From NCBI RefSeq assembly GCF_002127325.2, contig NC_035435.2, forward strand, positions 120,461,127 through 120,525,126: a stretch of DNA of 64,000 nt, read 5' to 3'. This DNA is from Helianthus annuus (taxonomy: Eukaryota; Streptophyta; Magnoliopsida; Asterales; Asteraceae). The position numbers were made by a program, and so were the translations under genes. Below, piece by piece: positions 10,882-20,757 of the stretch; the first letter of the stretch is position 1, and each line of letters begins with the position of its first letter. The notes beneath the pieces are model-generated. The model saw only the letters and a program-made list of their open reading frames with translations. It did no database searches and was not told the DNA's origin.

Positions 10882-11660
10882 TTTATTAAAATTCAATGTC
10901 AACCACACATTGTAGAAAGATCTAAGGTTAGTAATGGTTTCTATGGTTTTCTCAAAATAGTACCAAGTCGCCGCCGCTAACCACCGAGACTCCGTCGTTC
11001 ATGGTGGTGGCCGACCATCCGTCTCTCTCTCTCTCTCTCACGCGACTTCCTTTCTCTGCCACTCTCTCTCATGTGACTTTCTCTCTAAAGATCTGCGTGC
11101 TATGTATGTGATATAGGGAACAGGAGATGAGAGGTTAGGGTTTGATAGGAATGAGGGGTTGGGTGAGTGTTTGGCCGGTCGGACATCGCCGGAGAACCAA
11201 GTCCGGCTGCCGGACTTGAAGGGGAGGAGGCAGGGGATTTGGGTTGTGTGCTAGGGTTTCTCAGAAATTGAAGAAGATAAGGGAACAAGGGGATCGGATG
11301 CCATTTATTTATAAAATACCATTTTTTCCTTTGTCTTAAATAAACCTAACTGAGTAATTTAACTCTGTTTGGTGTAAATGACATAAATTGATATAAGACA
11401 TGTGTTTTTTGGACATAAACTGAAACTAAAACTTTTAAAAGGCACGTTTCAAAATTCAGATAATACATAAAGGAAAAAAAGTGAAATTTACTCTTAGATT
11501 TTTTTTTATACATACGTAATTACGTATACTATAGTCTGCATCTGTTAGTCTATTAAATTTAAAAAAAAATAAGTATTTAATGAAATATAACCATTGATCT
11601 ATTTTTTTAATCAAACTAGATATTTAAACTTGTTTTTAAACAAAGTAATATTTAATGAAA
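10882..11660. other. Non-coding flank with genic-looking GC-richer stretch
   Basis: After the gypsy LTR there is a stretch at about 10965-11300 that is more GC-rich than its surroundings (GTCGCCGCCGCTAACCACCGAG, TCGCCGGAGAACC) and holds a CT microsatellite. It resembles a 5' UTR or first exon of a host gene, possibly on the minus strand. No protein family is recognisable and no complete frame is present. The remainder is AT-rich with no visible gene. Confidence 0.4.
11022..11039 (+). repeat. (TC)n microsatellite
   Basis: Nine TC units in a row, followed by further CTCTCT runs to about 11085. Confidence 0.8.
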
Positions 11661-11939
11661 GAGTAAACTTCCGTTTTGCTCCTTGTGGTTTGGTCACTTT
11701 AACGGTTTTACCCCAAACCTTTAAAAATAGCTATTTTACTCCCTGATGTTTTGGTTTTGTTGCCAGTTTGCTCCCTGCGGGGAGCAAAATGGAAAAACAA
11801 ACAATTTGGATGGAGTTAGAGGCGGGGAGAAAACTGACAAAAAAACCAAAACATCAGGGAATAAAATGGCTATTTTTAAAGGTTTGGAGCTAAACCCTTA
11901 AAGTGAGCAAACCACAGGGAGCAAAACGGAAGTTTACTC
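11661..11939. mobile_element. Mutator-type MITE with 9-bp target duplication (279 bp)
   Basis: It begins GAGTAAACTTCCGTTTTGC and ends with the complement of that sequence. Nearly the whole element pairs with itself as an inverted repeat with arms of about 130 bp. It is flanked by a perfect 9-bp duplication TTAATGAAA (11652-11660 and 11940-11948), the size typical for Mutator-like transposons. It has no coding capacity and would depend on a transposase made elsewhere. Confidence 0.9.
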
Positions 11940-12319
11940 TTAATGAAATAAATCCTGGATTTAAATTAGTATTATCAACTCAACCTATGCTCAACCCCAA
12001 TCAAACTCTACCAATAGAAATATATCCTAATGTGACTCCTTACAACATGTTGATAGTGAAGTCTTTTTGTAAACGTTAGTGTCATATTTTATTAATTTAA
12101 CTCTTTAGAATACGAAGTATCATTTTAACAAAATATATTAACATAATTTTTATTTAGATTTTTCCTAACTTATGATGTGTATTAATATTCTTTTTCAGTT
12201 GTGCCAATCTTTCAGCCTCACAAAACTGTATGAATGATAATATCGATTGACCTTTAACATGTATCGTTAGCAAACACATTTGAAAAAAACGTTTATTTTC
12301 ACATGACGTTTGCTTTTAA

Positions 12320-12619
12320 ATCGAATATCTTGGTAACAGAGGTGTTAACATCCCATATATTATGTGCGCTTTTTGTTCATTGGAGAAAGAGACGATTGAT
12401 CATTTATTTGCCTCTTGCGGTATTGTTGATTCTATTTGGCTATCGATTTTAAAGTGGCATGAGATTTCTTTTACAAGTTCATACTGCCCAGTAGATTTTC
12501 TTGAGTGGCTAGATTGTTTGAAATTGGGAACTCTCCAAAAATTGGTGGTAGGAGGCATATTCTCAACGACATGGTGGCTGATATGGAACTCGAGGAATGA
12601 AAGCGGTATTTCGAGCTAA
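12320..12619 (+). pseudogene. LINE reverse-transcriptase zinc-binding domain fragment
   Basis: The frame holds the zf-RVT signature of plant L1-type LINEs: RGVNIPYIMCAFCSL, then DHLFASC, then SIWLSIL and TWWLIWNSRNE. The domain follows reverse transcriptase in LINE ORF2 and probably helps bind RNA. No reverse transcriptase lies upstream and no poly(A) tail closely follows, so only this fragment survives. It is not from the LINE at 34827, which has its own divergent copy of the domain. Confidence 0.75.
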
Positions 12620-12654
12620 TAATCCACTGAGGAAATCTTATTTTGGAGATGATC

Positions 12655-12822
12655 AGTGGCTGTGGCCGTGTGGCGGACCTACCCACAATCGTGGGTGGAC
12701 GGCCGCACCCTTTGAAAAAAAAATTACTGGATATTTTAGACAAAAAACCTGACCGCGCCCTTTGAAAATATGGTTGAACCCCTCATTCGCACCCCAACAA
12801 ATAATTCCAGAGTCCGCCACTG
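12655..12822. mobile_element. hAT-type MITE (168 bp)
   Basis: The right end is GTCCGCCACTG and the left end CAGTGGC, followed shortly by GTGGCGGAC, so the termini are imperfect inverted repeats of the CAGTGGCGGA type seen in plant hAT elements. Flanks are GAGATGAT (12647-12654) and AAGATGAT (12823-12830), an 8-bp duplication with one mismatch. Eight base pairs is the hAT size. Confidence 0.72.
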
Positions 12823-13589
12823 AAGATGATTATGCACTGTACCTTTCTTTGGATACATCATTGACATCATAGGAATAACAAGATTAATATTGATGGGTCG
12901 AGTAGATGAAAAATCCACTTTTATACATCTTACTCCTTTTATCCGAATATGGTTAAATTTTTTTAACCATTTACAGCTGTTTAATATAATGTCCTTGTTG
13001 TTAAAGAAAAAAGAACTTATATAAATACTATATTCAGAAAATTAATCAAATTAAAATGCAAATCATTTTTGTATAAACATTAAAAAAATGTTATTCATGA
13101 AGCAATAACGTCATTTTTTAGGATTAAAAAATGCATTCCTCTTTGGCTAACTGTAGTGGGGCGTGAAGGACACGCAACCTCACCCAATCATTTTTTTTAA
13201 TTTAACCTTTAATTGAACCACTCATGTAAAATGATGATTTAGTTAAAGGCTCACTGTCTACTGAAAATGACATGACAACTTAACAAATCATTTCGGTTAA
13301 AAATGGTACACTTGTCTTAACTACCTGGCTTTCCACTATATTCCTCAACAAACATCTCAAAATTTCATCTTCCAAAAAATCAGTTCCTTTCGTTTCAATA
13401 TTTGTTCTCTTCTCTCTCTAAAGAAACACAAAAATAGCCCATTATCATATACAATACCAAAAGCTTCAAGATTAAGATTAAAACAAATCTCCATAATGAG
13501 GGTCTTGTTAATTTTAAGGCCTAAGAGAGCTTATGTAGATTCGGGCCATTCGGCCCTAGTTGCACAATTAAAAAAGAGACCAATTTGGT
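12823..13589. other. AT-rich intergenic sequence, nothing recognised
   Basis: No convincing reading frame, RNA gene or terminal repeat was seen. A GC-richer word near 13155-13190 (GGGCGTGAAGGACACGC) has no partner nearby. Confidence 0.5.
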
Positions 13590-13744
13590 TTGGGCTTAGA
13601 TTTAATAGTTTGGGCTTGTTAGACTTTTATGGTTGAAAAAATAATATATGCTTATATTTGTATTGGAGGGTTGGGCTTAGATTTAATGGTTTGGGCTTCT
13701 TAGACTTTTATTATTGAAAAAATAATATACGCTTTTGTATTGGA
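13590..13744 (+). repeat. Tandem duplication, 81-bp period
   Basis: A block starting TTGGGCTTAGATTTAAT at 13590 is repeated from 13671 with a few substitutions and a small deletion near its end. Two copies only. Confidence 0.85.
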
Positions 13745-13883
13745 ATTTGGAAAGTATAACCGAACATATAAGTAGGGATGAGCATGGTATATGTTCGATA
13801 TCAAAAGTATCGGTACTGAAATACAGGGAAAATTAGTGCCGGTACCAAATATACCGGTTCTAGTCTATGTGTGTATGTATATA

Positions 13884-14093
13884 GGGTGAGATATTAGAGT
13901 GAACACTAGTGTATTTTTGAACTGAGTGAACAAATCCTGGTCATTGATTTACATCATCAAATCGTAAAATACACTAGTTAATTTTATCATCTGATCCTAA
14001 CCATTGATTTACACTTGTGCATTGATAATCAAGGGCTAAAATTAGTTTATTAATGTTGACAATAAAAGACTGTTCATAAATGAACCTAACCCC
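13884..14093. mobile_element. (TA)-flanked inverted-repeat element N
   Basis: It starts GGGTGAGATATTAGAGTGAAC after TATATA and ends GTTCATAAATGAACCTAACCCC before a (TA)n tract. The ends are imperfect inverted repeats (GGG...TGAAC). It matches the architecture of the elements clustered at 37795-57246 but stands alone. It is non-coding. Confidence 0.6.
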
Positions 14094-16629
14094 ATATATA
14101 TATATATGTGTGTGTGTTAATTTTCTTTCTTTTTTTTTAAGAAAAAAGTGTTAAAACGTGTATTTAACATTTGACAGAAAATAAATGTGTGAAATATAGG
14201 TGAAAATTATATATCACGGATGATGCGACAATTACTACTACTATATATAACAAAAAGTAACTTAGGTCGCCAGTTTACAAAACACGCCGCTTGAAAAGAA
14301 ATAAATTAAGCAACGTGCCGTTTAAAAAGAAACTCCAAGCCTCTGATGTTGTCTTTGTAAAGCAACTTAACGATAACCACCACCGTTACCGTAACCGCTC
14401 ACATAACCGGTTTCCGTCTAACTCCAAGCCCCACCACTTTCTTTCACACCACCATTTGAGTATTCCGGACAACCATCGCATCACCAACATTACTCAATTA
14501 CCGCTTCTTTCACAATGAAAGTTCACCACAATTGAACACCATCCTTTTCCGTTTCAGGCACACCGTTCCTACCGTCATGACTTTACCGTTATAACCAAAC
14601 TGACGCGTCTCCTCCAAACACCGTTTCCTTTGTCGTTTCACACCCTATATAACCCCCATCGTCCCATTTAGAAACTCATTCAATCAATTTCCAGCCGCTT
14701 CAAGCGCCATTCGTTAATCGCAACCAACAATTCATCAGCCACGTTCAACATCAAAGGTATTGTTTACACTTTGTTCAATCGATTCAACAATATGCCTTTT
14801 CCATAATTGTCACTTTTCCTTCTCGAAACGCAATTACTTTAACAATTTCGATTTGGAGGATCAAATTATGTGCAGTTACTATATTTGTCGTTATCCCTTT
14901 CAGATTTGAACCAGGCGTCGGTCTTAGTGGTTGTGTGACAGCGTATCACAACGATGGTGGCGAGTGACGCGACAGAAATTTTCAACAAAGATACAAAAGA
15001 TTTGCAGCATAATTTGATTGCGGATCGGTTACGAAAGTGATGAAGAAGACGATAGGAAGATGAGGATCGGTTACTGTTCAAAATTGTTATTAGAATTGTT
15101 GTTATTTATTTATGTTATTTTTTTATGTTATTTTAGGAATTTATGAAGTCATTTATGTCCAAAATTGCACTTTATGTCCAAACTTGCCATGCAAGTGTAT
15201 GCATGTTATGCATGTAGTGGGTTAGAACTTAGAACTGAGTGCGCAAGTTAGTAAGTTGTTTTCTTAGTATTTATTATCAGGTTGTAATATTTGTTTTCAT
15301 GCAATGAAAAATGTTTTATTCTTACTTTTTGTTGCATCATAATACCATAAGTCCATAACAGTTACAAAAGTTACGAACATAATCATCAGTGTTCATTTTC
15401 TTTATATTTTCAAAATGAACCTCTGGCATGCATAGCCGCATAGGCATGCATTGATGGCACGACTTTAATCATCATCCGTCACGGCTGCATCGGTTGTTTT
15501 AAACGTGTTTGCTATGAGCGATGGATCAGGCCATGGTTCCTTTAATTGAGACTTTTGTAACTGTAAATGTTAAGAAGAACAAAAAAAAAAAAAAACAAAA
15601 AAAACAAAAAAAAAACAAAAAACAAAAAAACAAGAATAATAAACTTATGAATTTGATGGAGATAGAGAGTTTATGGCCATGGTTTTTGTTGTAGTATTTT
15701 GTGAACCATGGTTTTTGTTGTAGTACTTTGTGAAGCATCAAGGGAAGAATGACAGTGATTTTGTTCTCCTTTACCAAAAAAATATAGAAGCCGCAACAAT
15801 TTAACTTATTTATTTAGTACCGTTATATTAATTCTAAAATTTCAAAATCGTGTGAGACGATTTGGTACGTTATGTAGTTTGGTTTGTTATGTTACTGGTG
15901 CATGCATACTTAAGACTTTTATAACCAACATACCATAGCAATGTGCGGGATAACGTTTACTAAATAATTATTATGAAAACAAAAATACTCTATAAGAAAG
16001 AACATCTATAATAAATAGAACAAGTACTAATATAAAAGATAAAAGTGTACTTCTGGAAAAATGATACGAAAACTATTGGTATTGCATAAACAAAGGAAAA
16101 CCCATATCGATGGTGAAGTAAACTGCTATAACGTGTTGCTAAATGAAAATAATAGACTTCAAAATTTTCGCATCCCATATATTGATGTTAAAGAGACATT
16201 CATCATCAACGTCCCGCTGCAACGCGCGGGTTGCGTTAACTCGTTTATAAACGTTTCACAAAGTTTATATAACTAAATAATAAGATGAAGTCATGACATA
16301 CTCCTCATAATTGCATAAAACAAAATGAACCAAATAGTACAAAGTGCTACCTGCAGCCTGCCGACCTCCCATTCTCCAAGTAGGCAAACACCAATATCAT
16401 AAATAATTCCATTGTTATATATAATTTAAATATAATATAATATGTTTAAAAGTAAATTACATTATATATGGGGAAAGATTCATTAAAAAGTGGATTTTGT
16501 CTACGTAGTTTAAGAAGAATTGTGATAATGATATATGACACTCCTTATAAGTAGAAATGATGAGCATTTTGGTACTAAAACATTTTGAGCCTTATAAAAA
16601 GAAGTGTGAAAATGACACGTGCCATCACT
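14094..16629. other. AT-rich intergenic region with possible promoter and repeat ends
   Basis: No protein family was recognised. A TATA-like box (CTATATAACCCC) at about 14644-14655 follows a GC-richer stretch and could be an old promoter. An adenine-rich tract lies at 15579-15634. A word CCCGCTGCAACGCGCGGGTTGCG at 16221-16243 is the sort of GC-rich hairpin found near ends of non-autonomous plant elements, but no matching terminus was identified. Short frames such as 14291-14518 and 16061-16276 show no conserved content. Confidence 0.4.
15579..15634 (+). repeat. A-rich low-complexity tract
   Basis: Adenine runs separated by single C residues. The minus-strand frame across it is poly(F) low complexity, not a gene. 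Confidence 0.85.
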
Positions 16630-16647
16630 TTTGATTTCTAAAAAACT

Positions 16648-16905
16648 TCAAAAAAAAAAAACTCTAATATAAAAATCTAACACAAAAAAAATCAGTACAA
16701 AAAATATAGAAAAAAAATCCAGTACAAAAAAATATAGCACAAAAAAATCTAGTACAAAAAAATATAACACGAAAAAGTTCAGCACAAAATATATAATACA
16801 AAAAATCCAACACAAAAAATTGAGAAAAAAAATTTTAAAACAAAAAAAAATCAGCACAAATAATTTAGCACAAAAATATAGTACAAAAATCCAGCACAAA
16901 AAATG
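16648..16905 (+). repeat. Degenerate tandem repeat of (C)AGTACAAAAAATATAGCACAAAAAA
   Basis: About 250 bp of irregular copies of a motif near AGCACAAAAAATAT with periods around 25-30 bp. The minus-strand frame through it is a low-complexity string of F, L and Y and is not a gene. Confidence 0.7.
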
Positions 16906-17039
16906 TTATACAACATAGAAATACAACACATTTTTGTGGGTTTTTTAGTCGTCATATTTTATATAGCAACTAGTTTAAGATCCAGTGAATTTCACGAGTT
17001 GCTAAAAGAAAATATCTTCATTATCATCGTTGACATAAA

Positions 17040-17370
17040 TATTATGATGTCATCGTTAGCCGTTTTTTACAGCCAATCTCAATATGTTCATGTTCATTCT
17101 GTGCATAGTTATCCATGTACCTCCGTAGGAACTCAAGGTTGCTTAAGGCTTCTGAATGCTGATGTAGCTGCCTTAGCCTTACTATTTCTGCAGTTAGCAG
17201 ATTTCTGTCTCTTTTCAGTCCTTCAAGTTCTTCCTCGATCCCGTATTAGCCTGCTTCGATACATGTTGCACCATAGTTCTTTTCCTGATTGTCTTCAGGA
17301 GATGCCTCTGACCTTCAAGAAACCCTTCACTTGTAAATTCCCATCTATCTGGAGCCACTGTTCTAAAACC
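17040..17370 (-). pseudogene. Heat shock transcription factor, second-exon pseudogene
   Basis: Read on the minus strand from 17370, the frame starts [12 protein letters not shown] and continues [18 protein letters not shown]. This is the second half of the plant HSF DNA-binding domain and fits class A best. It begins right after an AG, at the exact place where plant HSF genes have their conserved intron. After a one-base shift near 17235-17245 the next frame gives [20 protein letters not shown] and LRQLHQH, the coiled HR-A/B oligomerisation region. HSFs bind heat-shock elements as trimers and switch on chaperone genes. Exon 1 (first half of the DNA-binding domain), the nuclear signals and the activation domain were not found nearby. 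The retained intron boundary says this is a duplicated genomic fragment rather than a retrocopy. Confidence 0.85.
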
Positions 17371-17406
17371 CTACAACCATTGTGTATAAAAATTCATACT
17401 AAGTAA

Positions 17407-18904
17407 CTGATTAAAGCAATGCTATTAAACAACTATAGAAATTGAAATTCAAGAGCTAGTGAAATAAATGAAGATATTCCACTAATGAAAACAAGGACCA
17501 CAAAACTAAAATGCATTTCACATAATTCACGCCATGTAGGTTTAGGATCTATACCGAATGTCCATAAGATTAGGGTGGCGAACAACTCCAAAATTTACTC
17601 TTCAAGCATCAAAATAAAAATAATAATAATAATAATAAATAAAAAATTACAAAAAACCGAACCAGGCAACTTTTAAAGCTCATAGAAAATATGTTTGGAT
17701 ACGGCACATCAGCGAATGCTCGGGGAACCAAAGACCCAGTCGTCGCTATCGTCTTTAGTATGCCAACAGTTCACCCTAGCCGCCACCATATCTCGTTCGG
17801 TGACTGCCTCGTTTGAGCCCTTATATCATCGATGGAAATACACCGGTAGATGATCAATTCCTGCAGACTAAGAGAGATTGTACGAATAGCTACAGTGCCC
17901 ACTACCCACTCACAAATCCAACTTGCAAAATAACATATACTTTTTCGACAGTAACATCGCATGACTATGTATAGTGTCATAAAGAACCATCCGGGTTGCC
18001 ACGCCAGGCTTAAAAGATCTCGCCCAGCGCCTGGTTGGTAGTAAGGCATTTTCCCAGCGCCTCACTCACCTAAAGGGCTTTTGACAACATAGAAAGTACC
18101 TAGCCTTTACATTATGAATTATTGAACTATAGCCTTCTCACTTAGACCTTTCTTCCAATTAGATAAATATGCTAAAACATACAGATTTTACTGCTGAAAG
18201 TAACATGTAATATAAACAGTTCAACTTTTTACAAACTAACTCACATGAGGAAGCTCAACATACAAACATGACAAATAATAAAATTCTGTTATGCTCTAAG
18301 AATGAAGATCAAATTCTTTTAAAATAACAAATTAAGCAATCTACTAGCAAACAAATTGATCCAATTAGGTCTACAGCCCGAGCAACACTCAAAAACAAAG
18401 ATGCATCTCTGTTTACAACGACACTCAAACCACCAAAACCTGCTAAATCTAAACTATATCTAAATTCTAAAAAACTACTTATTGCATCAATGAAAACTCA
18501 AATCAAAAAATAAATTGCAAATCATCTAACATACTTGGATCGATCGAATCTACAAATATGGTGCTAACAAATTACGTATAACATGAACGTGGTACTAATC
18601 TTACCTTAGGGCGATGATGAAGATTATGCTTGCGATGGAGAGAGAAATTCTGGCGAGTTCATACACCGACGTTATTTAGATCGGGAATTTAGGGATTATC
18701 AGTAATTGACATCTGAAAGTGAGTCAAACACATACCAGGTTAGTTTATACCACGAATTCAACAATAAACTTTCAAAAACACTAACCCATCTAACAATCCA
18801 ACATTGAACAGACAAACTACAATTATTTCTAGAGTTTTTAATCTCAAAAACTAAATTATGAGTTCAATAACTAAATAATCAATCTCAATTCACATAAATA
18901 ATAA
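17407..18904. other. Intergenic, nothing firmly recognised
   Basis: AT-rich sequence. The minus-strand frame 17771-18049 is open but resembles nothing known to me. A CAGCGCCT...AGCGCCTCACTCACC stretch at 18020-18075 is GC-richer and may be captured sequence. No first exon for the HSF pseudogene was found here. Confidence 0.4.
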
Positions 18905-19339
18905 GAGTTAAATGCTTGGTTGGTCCCTGTGGTTTACAAAAAATTGCAGGCTTGGTCCCAGTGGTTTACTAATTACACGCGTGATCCCAGTGGTTTTCAA
19001 AAATGCACTCGGTTGGTCCCCAGCCCTAACATCAGTTAAATTTGTCAGTTAACTATGTGTGAAATGACGATATTACCCCTGAAAACCCAATCATCTTCTT
19101 CAACCTCTAAACCACCATTCATCACCATCATCATCTTTATCAACCCATCACCACCACCTCCATACACAACCACAATCCACCCACTATACAACAACAAACA
19201 AACACAACCACAATCCACCCCACCATACAAACCGCCCAATAATCATTCATCCCATGAATCAACCCCCACGAGATCGAATACCCAACAATAATCCCCGACA
19301 AATGCCCTAAAAACTCGCTTGCGGCACAATAATCGATGT

Positions 19340-19428
19340 AAAACGCACCTGATCTGGGAATTGGAGTGATTGATAAAACGCACCTGATCTGGGAATTGGA
19401 GTGATTGATAAAACGCACCTGATCTGGG
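19340..19428 (+). repeat. 35-bp tandem repeat, 2.5 copies
   Basis: Unit AAAACGCACCTGATCTGGGA plus 15 more bases, starting at 19340, 19375 and 19410, with the last copy partial. Confidence 0.9.
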
Positions 19429-19719
19429 TTAAACCACCAACGATTTGTGCATCTAAACCCTAGATCTGGGTTAAACCACCACCTGTTTTCCACCGCCTGT
19501 GCCTCCACCGCCGCCGCCGTGAGCGACGGCGCTACCTCCGTTCCACCATCTTCTCCGATCTCTTCTCTCTCTTGTCGTCTCTCTCCTTTATCTTCGCTTC
19601 TGATGGTGATGAAGATGATGGAGATGATGATAGTGATGAAGAACCTGTTTGGCGAAAGAACCTGCAGATTCTCTTGATTCAGTCTCCGATCGAAACCTAG
19701 TGCAACAGATATTGATGGA

Positions 19720-19902
19720 TTGAATGATGATTACAAATTATTTGTAATCAATATTGAAAACCATGACTCTCGGCCTACTTTTCACCAGTTGAGAGCCAAA
19801 ATCTTGATGTATGAAGCACGATTAGGGCAACGTTCGTCATCAACACCACCAATTTCAGCCATGGCAGCTCTGCAAGTCACGTGTCAGAAAGCAAGGCCAT
19901 GA
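19720..19902 (+). pseudogene. Ty1/copia Gag-like fragment inside the Mutator-like element
   Basis: The 60-residue frame contains [28 protein letters not shown] and a serine-rich end. That order matches the UBN2-type Gag region of plant copia elements, where a Y-K-x-F-V-x-x-I-E stretch precedes T-F-x-x-L-x-x-x-L-x-x-x-E-x-R-L. It has no start in context and no zinc knuckle. It is most likely a captured retrotransposon piece. Confidence 0.5.
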
Positions 19903-20184
19903 GGCATCTCGATGTTATTACGGGTTCAATTCATTTTTTGTTTTTTTTAATTGTTCAGGGATAATTTAGTCATTTCACAAAGACTTAACTGAAAAATTTA
20001 ACAAAGGTTAGTGGTAAGGACCACCCGAGTTCAAAAATTGCAACCACTGGGACCAAGTGTGTAATTAGTGAACCATTGGGACCAAATCTGCAATTTTCGC
20101 AAACCACAGGGACCAACCAGGCATTTAACTCAAATAATAATGATAATAATACCAATGCGAACAAAATTGAGTACTCGCAAAACT

Positions 20185-20290
20185 CAAAACTAATCAAACT
20201 CAAAATACTTAATAGCCTTCCACACATAATCCATATTTGCATCCTCTTCAACCACCAGTTTCACCATACGACCCTTCCTCCACAAAGTCA
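20185..20290 (-). pseudogene. Possible last exon of a broken gene (minus strand)
   Basis: The minus-strand frame ends in LWRKGRMVKLVVEEDANMDY and a short tail before TAG. It is open and not low-complexity. I do not recognise the family. It is listed because other exon-like pieces lie on the same strand at 20660-20730 and beyond the retrotransposon at 33520-34030. A joint gene model is a guess. Confidence 0.25.
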
Positions 20291-20659
20291 AGACAACAAT
20301 CGGTATTTCAAATTCAAGATGAATAAATATCATTTGAAGTAGTGTATATTTCTTTTTACACTTTGAAATCATTAGATTGAAATGAGTGGTGCCGACCCAT
20401 TTCAATCCTAATTTTCTGGTCGGTTTTCAAGTTTATAAGTAGAATAAATTTGAGTACACCACAATCGTAATGCAGATAACCATGTGTGGTTTCAAATACC
20501 AATAATTAGGCTAGAACATCAGGAAAAAAACAATCATAACCTAAGCCATTTGACTATCAATTAGAAATAATTTAGTAAATTATCCCATTTGTTCCTACCT
20601 CGTCAAATTTAGATGAGGTAAAGAAACAAAACTGTTGGTTATATCAATTAAAATTTTAC

Positions 20660-20730
20660 CTCTTAAGCTGGTTGTTGTGTAGGATACCTTGAATAACATC
20701 ATTAAGGCTGACATCAGTTGCTGTAGAAAC
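20660..20730 (-). pseudogene. Candidate 71-bp internal exon, minus strand
   Basis: On the minus strand a TGCAG acceptor is followed by GTTTCTACAGCAACTGATG, an open frame of 71 bp and an AAGAG/GTAAAA donor. The frame reads VSTATDVSLNDVIQGILHNN. The 12.8-kb retrotransposon at 20758 begins 27 bp from the acceptor, so if this is a real exon the element sits in its upstream intron. The product is not recognised. Confidence 0.35.
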
Positions 20731-20757
20731 CTGCATACACACAATGGTTAGGTTTAC

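Larger units (their letters stand above)
18905..20131. mobile_element. Mutator-like element with captured sequence (1227 bp)
   Basis: The ends are long imperfect inverted repeats starting GAGTTAAATGCTTGGTTGG and containing TGGTCCCTGTGGTTT and further GGTCCCAGTGGTTT repeats. The element is flanked by a perfect 9-bp duplication AAATAATAA (18896-18904 and 20132-20140). The inside is unlike the ends: a proline/threonine/serine-rich coding-like stretch, a 35-bp tandem repeat, a CG-rich CCGCCGCCGCCG stretch and a copia Gag-like fragment. No transposase is present. This fits the Pack-MULE pattern, a non-autonomous Mutator-like element carrying pieces of other genes. Confidence 0.85.

Noticed and set aside
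16648..16899. 83-residue minus-strand frame rich in F, L and Y
   Set aside because: It is a translation of a degenerate A-rich tandem repeat; no codon bias or domain. The frame at 15526-15777 is rejected for the same reason.
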